From assembly GCA_948567375.1 (NCBI GenBank), contig OX419758.1, forward strand, positions 68,577,001-68,641,000: DNA of 64,000 nt, given 5' to 3'. Of the stretch, positions 48,000-57,281 are shown in pieces. The notes below the pieces were generated by a model. It was given only the letters and a program-made list of their open reading frames with translations, was not told where the DNA came from and ran no database searches. This DNA comes from Lunularia cruciata (Eukaryota > Streptophyta > Marchantiopsida > Lunulariales > Lunulariaceae). A program made the translations under genes and the position numbers. The first letter of the stretch is position 1. The number at the start of each line of letters is the position of its first letter.

Positions 48000-48738
48000 T
48001 GTAATACCAAGGGTTAGCCATATGATCTAGATGTGAAATTTGGTTTGGTAACATCTAGAATGATGTTATACATGATGGTCAAAACAGATCAGATAGAAGT
48101 ATCACCAAAAGAGTACTTCTACTAATAGTGCAGAAACCGAAATAGACTTGAGAACCTTAGAACCAATAGCTAGACATATGATTTAAAGGTGAGAATTGGT
48201 TTGGTAACATCTGGAAGGATGTTACACATGATGGACTAAATAGATCAGAAAGAGGTATCACCAAAAGGGGACTTCTACTAATAGAGTAGGAACCGAAATA
48301 TGCCTGAAATCTTTGAAGGCAATTTCGGAGGCCTAAACGGATGAATTAGGCCTCGAAAATATGTTGATTCCCCCCCCAACAAAGGGAAGGCTGGCCTTCC
48401 CTCCCCCCTGGTTTGTCTTGTCGAGAGCTTTCCAACGGTACCTTACTCATGTGATTCTAAGATTCCTACAGGAAGATTCCCTAAAAGATTCCCTTCGGTC
48501 AAAGCTCGTTTGACCAACCAGATAGGACCTAGACCAGACAGGTCACCCATCCAAGTCAATAATCCAAGGGTGGAGCTTGCTGACATGTCACCTATCTGTG
48601 TCCCTAATCCTATGGTGGAGCTTCCTTGGAGGAGATCCTCTTTGTCTATATAATAAAGAGAAGGTGCTCCCTTGGGGCATCGAATGTTTGAGTGTGCAAT
48701 CTGTGTTTTCTCTCTTCTCTTGTCCTCGGAGTATTACA
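48000..48738 (+). mobile_element. Solo LTR, family V (739 bp), inserted in E1 RT
   Basis: It starts TGTAATACC and ends GTATTACA (8-bp inverted termini), with perfect 5-bp duplications GTCAT at 47995-47999 and 48739-48743 in the RT codons. A TATA-like TATATAATAAAG lies near 48647. Its first half contains a direct duplication of about 150 bp (about 48012-48155 and 48170-48310, both containing TTGGTTTGGTAACATCT), typical of enhancer repeats in U3. It postdates E1. Confidence 0.92.
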
Positions 48739-50850
48739 GTCATGGATAGGATCCTAGCTGGATTGGATTTTGCTTGGTGTTATATTGATGACATTTTGGT
48801 CTATAGCACTATTATGGAGGAGCATGAGAGACAGTTGTTGGAGGTGTTTGAGAGGTTGAGATCTCATGGACTCAAATTACATCCTGGGAAGTGTAGGTTC
48901 TTCCACGAGCAGGTTGAGTATTTGGATCACACTATCTACCCCGGAGGACTTGGTGTTCAGCAGACCAAGGTGGAGGCTATTGCACGTATTCCTCGGCCTA
49001 CGGATGTGAGCAGAGTGCGAGCATTCCTTGGGTTGGCAAACTTCTATCGCCGCTATGTTAAAGGATTTAGTGCCATTGCCAAGGCCTTGACAAAGCTGAC
49101 CAAGCTTACATAGGAGTGGTGTTGGGGAGATGAGCAGGAGAGAGCTTTTGTAGAGCTCAAGGAGAGGTTGACATCTGCTCCTATTTTGAGGAGACCGATC
49201 AGGGGACGACCATTTCAGGTTCACATTGATTGGAGTATGTTGGGGCTTGGAGCGGTGCTCACCCAACATGATGATGAGGAGAAGGAGTTTGTGGTGGCCT
49301 ATGCTAGTCGCTCCAACAATTCAGCGGAGGCGAAGTATAGTTCATATGAGAGAGAGTGCTTGGCAGCAGTTTGGGTAGTAGCACATTTCCGATGTTACCT
49401 GTTTGGTAACCCCTTCACTCTCACCACTAATCATCAGCCGCTGAAGTGGTTGATGGAGTCTGACAAGCTTTCAAGGAAGCTTGCATGATGGAGTCTGACC
49501 CTGAAAGCTCATGTGCACCAGTGCGAAGATATTGGTATAGTTCAGCAAGACATTCATGATGATGTCTTAGTGATGGACTATCTTCGCACTGGTGTTGTGG
49601 GTGGCACAGTTGGGGCCAAGGAGAGAGACTATGTTCTTCAGCAAGCCAGACGGTTCAGATTGGAGGGTAGACACCTTTTGCGTGTATGGGAGGATGGTAG
49701 AGTGTGAGTAGTACCACTTCCATCACAGAGACCACAGTTGGTCCGTCATGCTCATGAGGAGCTAGGACATTTTGGAGTAAAGCGTACATATAGCTTACTC
49801 CAGAGTCATTATTGGTGGCGCAGTATGCAGACCGAGGTACAACAATTTGTTGCCAGATGTATGGTTTGTGACCGAGTTAGAGCATCATTCAATGCTCCCA
49901 TGCCATAGTTACACCCATTACCTATCATGGGATTGGGTTACCGTTGGAGTTTGGACTTTGCCGGACCTTTACCGCTGACTGTGAGACATCATCGGTATGT
50001 TTTGGTGATGGTGGAGCACTTCTCCAAGTGGATTGAGTTGGTGGCACTTCCTGACAAGTCTAGTGAAGAGACACCTTACTCGTTCCTGGATCGAGTTCTT
50101 AGTCATTTTGGTGCACCAGCTAAGGTTTTGACTGATTAGGGTAAAGAGTTCTTGGGGGAGTTTCAGGTCTTGTGTGACAAGGCTTTGATTGATCATCGTA
50201 CTACATCCCTAGATCACCCTGAGGCAGATGGCTTAGCAGAGAAAGTGGTTCAGATGGTGAAGAGAGGATTGCAAAAGTATGGTTTGCAAAGAGGCCACTT
50301 GGGAGATTGGGATCTCCAATTACCTTGGTTGGCCATGGGCTATTGGTTCAGCCGGCAAGCCTTCTTAGCATCCTTCTCTCCATACTTTCTACTCTATGGA
50401 CGAGATCCAGATTTACTTGTAGTCATTCGTCAAGATGCTACTGTAGTTTTGGACTTGGATGACCCCGATGTATGGATGAGCACATGTTCTCAACGGGCAG
50501 AGATCTTTTGGAGAGTGATGCCGATGGCTTTTGAGAACTTAGCGATTGCTCAGCATAGAGATACTTTACGCTATGCTTCCATTTGAGGAGGAGGTTATAG
50601 ACCCTCAATCCGTCAATTTCATCCAAGGGACTATGTATATCTACAGCAGACAACACCGACGACACTTGATGTTTCTATAGGCCGCACTATCTTGAGAGTG
50701 CGTGAGGTTTTGCCATCTGGAGTCCTTGTGTTAGAAGGACGTGATGGTGTTGTTTGGAAGGATCATGTGCGCAATTGTGCGCCATGCCACCTTCCAAACA
50801 TTGATGGTACTATGGACCCAAGCTTGGCACTTGTACGTGCAGGCTTGAGG

Positions 50851-50991
50851 TGTATGTTATGTGGCTCTTCTGGTGGAGTTGCTACTATGTTAGTGTGTGA
50901 TAGCTGTTCGAGAGGATGGCATATGGCATGTATGACTCCTCCCCTCACGGTGGTTCCTCAGGGACAGTGGTTATGTCCTAGATGTACTTGA
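50851..50991 (+). pseudogene. E1 C-terminal PHD finger
   Basis: The last 47 codons of E1 pol encode a complete C4HC3 PHD pattern: CMLC, CDSC, GWHMAC and WLCPRC with the usual spacing, preceded by the integrase SH3-like tail (VREVLPSG...VLEGRDGVVWKDHVRN). Only a few residues differ from E2. No chromodomain is present. Confidence 0.9.
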
Positions 50992-50999
50992 CCTATAGC

Positions 51000-51150
51000 T
51001 AGTTCATTCTTTATATGGTATAGATTGCAGACAGGCAACTAATGATGGGGCTCCATAGCACCCGGCCTCCTGATCTTTTGCCCATTAGAGGGTATACCAT
51101 ATGCTTAGAGTAGATGGCTTCCTGGAGTTAGAGGAACCTAACCGCCAGCT
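51000..51150 (+). other. E1 3' untranslated stretch
   Basis: Sequence between the pol stop and the polypurine tract. In copy H the corresponding stretch was the target of E1 itself. No ORF or motif was recognised. Confidence 0.5.
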
Positions 51151-51806
51151 AGGGGGGCGATTGTGGCACTTTAGAGTCTATGTATGACTTATGTGTGAGT
51201 TGTGCTTCTATAGTGTATGATGTTGACAGCGATGTATGTTGTGTAGCGATGTATATACGCACGATAGCTGTCATGCCATTTGTAGTTCCGCATCTAGATG
51301 CTCGGACACTGGAGTTCCAGTGATAGTAGTTAGAGTTATTCTAGCCATTTCTCAAAGACTACTTTCCGACGATTAGATTTCGTGTTTAGGGTACTGACTT
51401 CACGGTAGGACCCACCGTCACTTTGCACCGTTTGCACCGTCGAGTGTGCCGTCAGCAGGACCGTTAGGGTTTTTGAGCTAGCTCAAGTCCAGGGAGTATA
51501 GTTTCGAAGTGAGCTCCAGAGAGCTCACTTCTTTGATGTTGAGCCTTCGAGTTCCTGGCTATGGTGGACAGAGGCTGGCGAGCATCACTTGGATTCTCTA
51601 CGCTTGAGTGGGTGTGGCTTGACTGTAATCAGTACCAAGTTGTTGGCAGTTTATAGAGTGATAGATCAAGTACTGATCTGAGTTGAGTTGAGTTGAGAGT
51701 GGTAAGCAATCTGATTATTGTGGCACTTTAGAGTCTATGTATGACTTATGTGTGAGTTGTGCTTCTATAGTGTATGATGTTGACAGCGATGTATATACAC
51801 ACGACA
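51148..51806 (+). repeat. E1 3' terminus: polypurine tract, A, B, A
   Basis: A purine run AGGGGGGCGA (51151-51160) is followed by block A (51160-51266, starting TTGTGGCACTTTAG). After the dinucleotide GC comes block B (51269-51717), and then a second block A (51717-51806) lacking 17 bp. The A/B junction of E2 contains the palindrome GACAGCTGTC (here GATAGCTGTC). The 5' end of E1 has B only. The polypurine position argues that U3 begins with A, yet the integrated ends are B on the left and A on the right. Confidence 0.8.
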
Positions 51807-52055
51807 CTCCAAATAGCCATCTATTACTCCAAGTATATGATATGCCTTATCATGAGCAAAGATCATGAGGCCAGGTGATATTGAGCCTCATCTTTAATTG
51901 TTTGTCTACAATCTATATCACATAAGGAGTGAAATAGCTATAGTGTCAAGAACATTGAGTCCATAGTCACTGCCCTTGAAGACCCACCATGAAGGAGAAG
52001 GTCAAACTTGTTATATACCATCTTCTAAAATAGTTAACACACACAACATAACAAT
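51807..52055 (-). mobile_element. Old family I copy H, middle segment between E1 and E2
   Basis: These 249 bases match, on the same strand, the E2 region 52751-52995 (the 3' untranslated part and the end of the PHD coding sequence), with roughly a quarter of positions changed. The left end is the CTCC duplication of E1 and the right end the CAAT duplication of E2. Confidence 0.82.
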
Positions 52056-52719
52056 TGTCGTGCGTATATACATCGCTACACAACATACATCGCTGTCAAC
52101 ATCATACACTATAAAAGCACAACTCACACATAAGTCATACATAGACTCTAAAGTGCCACAATAATCAGATTGCTTAACACTTTCAACTCAACTCAACTCA
52201 GATCAGTACTTGATCTGTCACTCTATAAACTGCCAACAACTGGGCACTGATTACAGTCAAGCCACACCCACTCAAGCATAGAGAATCCAGGTGACGCTCG
52301 CCGGCCTTTGTCCACCATAGCCAGGAACTCGAAGGCTCAACATTAGAGAAGTGAGCTCTCTGGAGCTCACTTCGAAACTATACCCCCTGGACTCGAGCTA
52401 GCCCTGAAACCCTAACGGTCCCGCTGACGGCACACTCGACGGTGCAAACGGTGCAAAGTGACGGTGGGCCCCACCGTGAAGTCAGTACCACGAACACGAA
52501 ATCTAACCGTCGGAAAGTAGTCCCTGAGAAACAGCTAGAATAACTCTAACTACCATCACTGGAACTCCAGTGTCCGAGCATCTAGATGCGGAACTACAAA
52601 TGGCGTGACAGCTGTCGTGCGTATATACATCGCTACACAACATACATCGCTGTCAATATCATACACTATAAAAGCACAACTCACACATAAGTCATACATA
52701 GACTCTAAAGTGCCACAAT
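52056..52719 (-). repeat. E2 3' terminus: A, B, A
   Basis: On the minus strand: block A (52719-52613), the dinucleotide GC (52612-52611), block B (52610-52162), then a second block A (52161-52056). The two A copies differ at about one position. The A/B junction is the perfect palindrome GACAGCTGTC (52607-52616 on the plus strand). The element ends at the same CGACA sequence that forms one arm of the palindrome, and begins with TGTC, the other arm. Confidence 0.88.
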
Positions 52720-52732
52720 CGCCTCCCTAGCT
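52720..52732 (-). promoter_or_regulatory. Polypurine tract of E2
   Basis: The minus strand reads CTAGGGAGGCG directly before block A (ATTGTGGCAC). It matches AGGGGGGCGA in E1. It is short, but it is the only purine run near the 3' terminus. Confidence 0.55.
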
Positions 52733-52886
52733 GGCGGTTAGGTCCCTCTAACTCCAGATAGCCATCTACTCTAAGTATATGGTATACCCTCTAATGGGCA
52801 AAGATCAGGAGGCCGGGTGCTATGGAGCCCCATCGTTAGTTGCCTGTCTGCAATCTATACCATATAAAGAATGAACTAGCTATAGG

Positions 52887-53027
52887 TCAAGTACATCTAG
52901 GACATAACCACTGTCCCTGAGGAACCACCATGAGGGGAGGAGTCATACATGCCATATGCCATCCTCTCAAACAGCTATCACACACTAACATAGTAGCAGC
53001 TCCACCAGAAGAGCCACATAACATACA
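52887..53027 (-). other. PHD finger at the integrase C terminus (E2)
   Basis: The last 46 residues follow the C4HC3 pattern: CMLC, nine or more residues, MLVCDSC, GWHMAC, TPPL, QGQWLCPRC. All eight zinc ligands and the Trp before the last pair are present. PHD fingers commonly read the methylation state of the histone H3 tail. The predicted role is steering integration to particular chromatin, by analogy with chromodomain integrases. The specificity cannot be judged by eye. Confidence 0.92.
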
Positions 53028-54611
53028 CCTCAAGCCTGCACGTACAAGTGCCAAGCTTGGGTCCATAGTACCATCAATGTTTGGGAGGTGGCATGGTGCA
53101 CAATTGCGCACATGATCCTTCCAAACAACACCATCACGTCCTTCTAACACAAGGACTCCAGATGGCAAAACCTCGCGCACTCTCAAGATAGTGCGGCCTG
53201 TAGAAACATCAAGTGTCGTCGGTGCTGTCTGCTGTAGATATACATAGTCGCCTGGATGAAATCGACGGATCGAGGGTCTATAACCTCCTCCTCGAATGGT
53301 AGCATAGCGTAAAGTATCTTTATGCTGAGCAATCGCCAAGTTCTCGAAGGCCATCGGCATCACTCTCTGAAAGATCTCTGCCCGCTAAGAACATGCGCTC
53401 ATCCATACATCAGGGTCATCCAAGTCCAAAACTACAGTAGCATCTCGACGAATGGCTGCAAGTAAATCTAGATCTCGTCCATAGAGTAGAAAGTATAGAG
53501 AGAAGGATGCTAAGGAGGCTTGCTGGCTGAACCGATAGCCCATGGCCAACCAAGGTAACAGGAGATCCCAATCTCCCAAGTGGCCTCTCTGCAAACCATA
53601 CTTTCGCAATCCTCTCTTCACCGTTTGAACCACTCTCTCTGCTAAGCCATCTGCCTCAGGGTGATCTCGGGATGTAGTACGATGATCAATCAAAGCCTTG
53701 TCACACAAGACCTGAAACTCTCCCAAGAACTTTGTACCCTGATCAGTCAAAACCTCAGCTGGTGCACCAAAATGACTAAGAACTCGATCCAGGAACGAGT
53801 AAGCTGTCCCTTCACTAGACTTGTCAGGAAGTGCCACCAACTCAATCCACTTGGAGAAGTGCTCCACCATCACCAAAACATACCGATGATGTCTCACAGT
53901 CAGCGGTAAAGGTCCGGCGAAGTCCAAACTCCAACGGTAACCCAATCCCATGATAGGTAATGGGTGTAACTGTGGCGTAGGAGCATTGAATGATGCTCTA
54001 ACTTGGTCACAAACCACACATCTGGCAACAAACTGCTGTACCTCGGTCTGCATACCGCGCCACCAATAATGACTCTGGAGTAAGCTATATGTACGCTTTA
54101 CTCCAAAATGTCCTAGCTCCTCATGAGCATGACGGACCAACTGTGGTCTCTGTGATGGAAGTGGTACTACTCGCACTCTACCATCCTTCCATACACGCAA
54201 AAGGTGTCTACCCTCCAATCTGAACCGTCTGGCTCGCTGAAGAACACGGTCTCTCTCCTTGGCCCCAACTGTGCCACCCACAACACCAGTGCGAAGATAG
54301 TCCATCACTAAGACATCATCATGAATGTCTCGCTGAACTGTACCAATATCTTCACTCTCTGGATCTGTGACCTCAATAACTCCTCCTGTATGCGCTGAGA
54401 GAGATACCACCAAAGTCTCTGCAAATATACACAGAAAGGCCGATGCATGCCAACTTGGCACCATCTCCTCATCTATCTCACCATGCCAACGTGCTCCGAT
54501 CTGATCCTGTTGGCTGGGACATGGGTTTCTACTCAACCCATCTGCATCACGGTTCACCACTCCAGGCCTGTGAACAACCATGAAATCATACTCCTGTAAA
54601 ATCAGAGCCCA
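52887..54611 (-). pseudogene. E2 integrase with C-terminal PHD finger
   Basis: Same frame as RT. An RNase H tail (VNRDADGLSR) is followed by the HHCC zinc finger (HEELGHFGVKRT, then CVVCDQV), and a catalytic core with WSLDFAGPL (Asp 1), LTDQGTKF (Asp 2) and EADGLAERVVQ (Glu). Then comes an SH3-like C-terminal module (HPGDYVYLQQ, LPSGVLVLEGRDGVVWKD) and a PHD finger. A single derived TAG at 53385 interrupts it; E1 has CAA. The frame ends at 52887, 31 bases after the last zinc ligands are complete being untranslated spacer onward to the polypurine tract. Integrases of the chromovirus clade carry a chromodomain at this position; here a PHD replaces it. Confidence 0.9.
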
Positions 54612-56000
54612 TCATGCAAGCTTCCCTGAAAGCTTGTCGGACTCTATCAACCACTTCAGCGGCTGATGATCAGTGATGAGAGTGAAGGGGTTACCAAATA
54701 GGTAACATCGGAAATGTGCTACTGCCCAAACTGCTGCCAAGCACTCTCCCTCATATGAACTATACTTCACCTCCGCTGAATTGTTGGAGCGACTAGCATA
54801 GGCCACCACAAACTCCTTCTCCTCATCATCATGCTGGGTGAGCACCGCTCCAAGCCCCAACATACTCCAATCAGTGTGAACCTGAAATGGTCGTCCCCTG
54901 ATCGGTCTCCTCAAAATAGGAGCAGATGTCAACCTCTCCTTGAGCTCTACAAAAGCTCTCTCCTGCTCATCTCCCCAACACCACTCCTGTGTAAGCTTGG
55001 TCAGCTTCGTCAAGGCCTTGGCAATGGCACTAAATCCTTTAACATAGCGGCGATAGAAGTTTGCCAACCCAAGGAATGCTCGCACTCTGCTCACATCCGT
55101 AGGCCGAGGAATACGTGCAATAGCCTCCACCTTGGTCTGCTGAACACCAAGTCCTCCGGGGTAGATAGTGTGACCCAAATACTCAACCTGCTTGTGGAAG
55201 AACCTACACTTCCCAGGATGTAATTTGAGTCCATGAGATCTCAACCTCTCAAACACCTCCAACAACTATCTCTCATGCTCCTCCACAGTAGTGCTATACA
55301 CCAAAAAGTCATCAATATAGCACCGAGCAAAATCCAGTCCAGCTAGGATCCTATCCATGACCCTCTGGAACTCAGTAGGAGCATTCTTCAACCCAAATGG
55401 TAAGAATCTCCACTGATATAACACATCCTTGCCGTGAGGATCAATAGCCCAAAATGCTGTCTTGGACTTATCTTCCTCCCTGATCGGCAACTGATGATAT
55501 CCCGCTCGAAGATCCAAATTACTGAAGACCTTTGCATGCCCAATCGCATCAAAAATCTCCTCCGGTGTAGGCATGGCATACCGATCAGCCCTGGTCTGTC
55601 GGTTGATAGGACGGTAATCTCCACACATCCACCTATCTGTATAGTTGCCATGCATATCCTTCTTGGCTGGCATCACTGTCGTTGATGCATACTCTCCATG
55701 TGAAATCTCCACCAAACCAGCCTCAAAAAGGTCACTACTCCGGCTCTGAATCAATGTCCTCTCCATCTCACTATATCGATAAGGACGTCGGAAAACAGGT
55801 GTGTCGCTAGTCAGCTCAATCCGTATACCAGGTCCCTTCAGAGCACCCAAATCCTTCATACTGAAGGCAAAACAACTCGTGTGACTCCTCAAGAACCTCC
55901 AAACCCTCCGTCTTTCCTCTCCAGTAAGCTTGGGTCCAAGATCTGGCTCCCAAGTATCCTCTGTAACTGTAGTAGGAGTGGAAGACGTACTGACTGGCTG
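54612..56000 (-). pseudogene. E2 reverse transcriptase and RNase H
   Basis: This is in frame downstream of the UAG. The RT palm motifs are GYHQLPI, FGLKNAPTEFQRV and the catalytic CYIDDFLVYS (about 55322-55293). The thumb follows (LHPGKCRFF, AFLGLANFYRRYVKGF). RNase H is marked by VHTDWSMLGLGAVL, a YEGECLAAVWAV helix and TDHQPLKWL. This order with RNase H before integrase is Ty3/gypsy. Stops are TAG at 55266, where E1 has CAG, and TGA at 54612 in the KLA-W box, which E1 shares. The RT-proximal segment contains a typical SCFAFSMKDL pre-RT motif. Confidence 0.9.
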
Positions 56001-56003
56001 CTA
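55995..56003 (-). promoter_or_regulatory. Conserved in-frame UAG-CAG-CCA (E2)
   Basis: On the minus strand TAG (56003-56001) is followed by CAG CCA and the same frame continues into RT. It is identical to the E1 site at 47353-47361 and fits the UAG-CAR-YYA readthrough consensus. It is the only interior stop, apart from one shared TGA in RNase H, present in both copies. Confidence 0.7.
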
Positions 56004-56330
56004 CACTGGGCCCTTGGGAGCAATGGTGTCATGCTCCCGACCACTAGAGGTCCCAACCTCTGTGTGAAAAACTCCCTCCACTCTGGCTGCAAGCTCCATA
56101 CGTCCTCTGGCTGCATCCCATGTGGACCAAGGGTGTAATCCAAGTAGCCCACGCTCACCTGGATGGACTCCAAGGAGACCACTCTCCCTAGTAGCTACTG
56201 GATGTGTCCCAAGAATACCATGTCCACTCGGTCCATCGCCCCCAGCATGTGCCTGAATCGTCTCGATAGGCACAGGGCTCACAAGTATCCGAGTGGTGAT
56301 GCCTATCAAGCGCATCCTACGCTGCTCTGC
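56004..56330 (-). other. Linker between methyltransferase and the UAG (E2)
   Basis: About 109 codons in frame, rich in Gly, His and Pro, with an internal near-repeat (GLLGVHPGERGLLGLHPW). The same linker is kept in E1 at 47026-47352. No known domain is recognised. It may be a flexible tether, or a processing region for the protease at the end of the first polyprotein. Confidence 0.6.
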
Positions 56331-57281
56331 CAAACCAAGGCTCACAATCCAGGTCAAACAGTTCAGGTCCATAGCCTGACCTAACACCTAACGCCTGGAT
56401 GCCTCTGACACTGCTGGAACAGCGGTAATACCGGTGCGAAAACCCATTGCCCGCTCTCTCTCATCAGCATTGGGCTCCACCAACTGCTGTAACTGTGAGT
56501 CCCAAACAAGTCCAGGTCCTCCCTCTTGAAAAGCATGAGAGCCTGGGAAACTCATGAGTGTGGGAAATGCAGCTCTAGGCTGTCCAACTAGGTTCACCAC
56601 TGCCATAGGTGACCTATTAGCCACTACCACTGTCTGAGACTGACGTCCAGCATCCAAGATATCATCAACAAGAATGTGGTCTAGTCGCTGAATCCCATCA
56701 TAACTACGCTGTAGAACCTCTCTGGGTAAAAGGTTCGTCCACCAAAGACGAAGACGATGAGCCCGTGATCCCACTCTGGCTGCATCTAACAATACAGCAG
56801 GTCCCATCCAAGAATGGACCTGATGTGTACTCGCCACCACTCTAGTGCGAGAATCACCCATCAATGGAACGTTCTCCAAAAGGTAAGCTGGAGAAACAGA
56901 CTGATGAACCTGGAGATGTCGTAGTATCCGTAACATCTCCCAAAACACACCAGAACGAGGATCCTGAAGACCCAAACCGCGGCCCGCACGTGTATGTCCC
57001 TGACATGGCCATCCAGAAATCACCAAGTGAATAGGCCCATGTCTCTCTAGGTCATGCGCCCCCAATAAGGAAATGTCTCCTGGTAAGGCCTTCTGGTAAC
57101 CTCTGACTGCTGACATCGGTAATAACTCCGGATACCGATAGGCCAAGTGTGCCACATGATGTAGAGAGACTCACCTAGCAGTCTCATCTCTCTCTACATA
57201 CAAGTACCTCTGTACTCGGATACCCGCCTGTAACACCGCAGCTAGTCCGGTGCTGATCCCACCAAACAACTCTAATAGACA
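56331..57281 (-). pseudogene. E2 C5 cytosine DNA methyltransferase domain
   Basis: About 317 residues, close to the size of a minimal C5 methyltransferase, in frame with gag and protease. Motif I (cofactor loop) is LLELFGGISTGLAAVLQAG at about 57287-57231. The motif II acid is in YVERDETA. Motif IV is ISGWPCQGHTRAGRGLG with catalytic Cys at 57003-57005, motif VI is LLENVP at about 56882, and motif VIII is RAHRLRLWWTNL at about 56765. The late motifs are DERERAMGF (about 56465) and R..VLGQAMDLN followed by IVSLGL. The AHRxRxxWTNL and RxxLG endings resemble the DNMT3/DRM branch more than bacterial or DNMT1 types (inference). Two derived stops, TGA 57171 and TAG 56388, inactivate this copy. All catalytic residues remain. 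The predicted role is cytosine methylation of DNA using S-adenosylmethionine. Confidence 0.93.

Larger units (their letters stand above)
47356..50991 (+). pseudogene. E1 pol: RT, RNase H, integrase, PHD; split by a solo LTR
   Basis: RT begins after the UAG. Its fingers and palm reach 47994, are interrupted by a solo LTR, and resume at 48744 with the YIDD box near 48784 (CYIDDILVYS). RNase H (about 49200-49490), integrase zinc finger (about 49740-49880), DDE core (about 49940-50250) and the C-terminal module follow. Stops: 49111 (TAG), 49486 (TGA), 49705 (TGA), 50137 (TAG, inside the TDQG box) and 50584 (TGA). Each is explained by C-to-T from CAG or CGA when compared with E2, except 49486, which both copies share. 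The frame ends at 50991 after a PHD finger. Confidence 0.87.
41620..51806 (+). mobile_element. Full-length methyltransferase-bearing family I element E1
   Basis: It begins TGTCACC and ends CGACA, bracketed by 4-bp duplications CTCC (41616-41619 and 51807-51810). The flanking H sequence becomes continuous when E1 is removed. Order: block B, leader, gag, protease, C5 methyltransferase, UAG, RT, RNase H, integrase, PHD, polypurine tract, A, B, A. It is about 9.44 kb without the 739-bp solo LTR and its duplication at 48000-48743. All coding parts carry stops or shifts, so it is defective in itself. Confidence 0.88.

Noticed and set aside
52887-53100. Chromodomain at the integrase C terminus
   Set aside because: The cysteine/histidine pattern is that of a PHD finger; no chromodomain aromatic pattern is visible.
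57171-57173. TGA at 57171 as a genuine gag-protease terminator
   Set aside because: E1 has CGA at this codon and the stop falls in the middle of the methyltransferase fold, so it is a derived mutation.
56331-57281. Methyltransferase as bacterial contamination or a host gene overrun by a retrotransposon
   Set aside because: It is in the same frame and the same relative place in two elements with separate target duplications, so it is part of the element.
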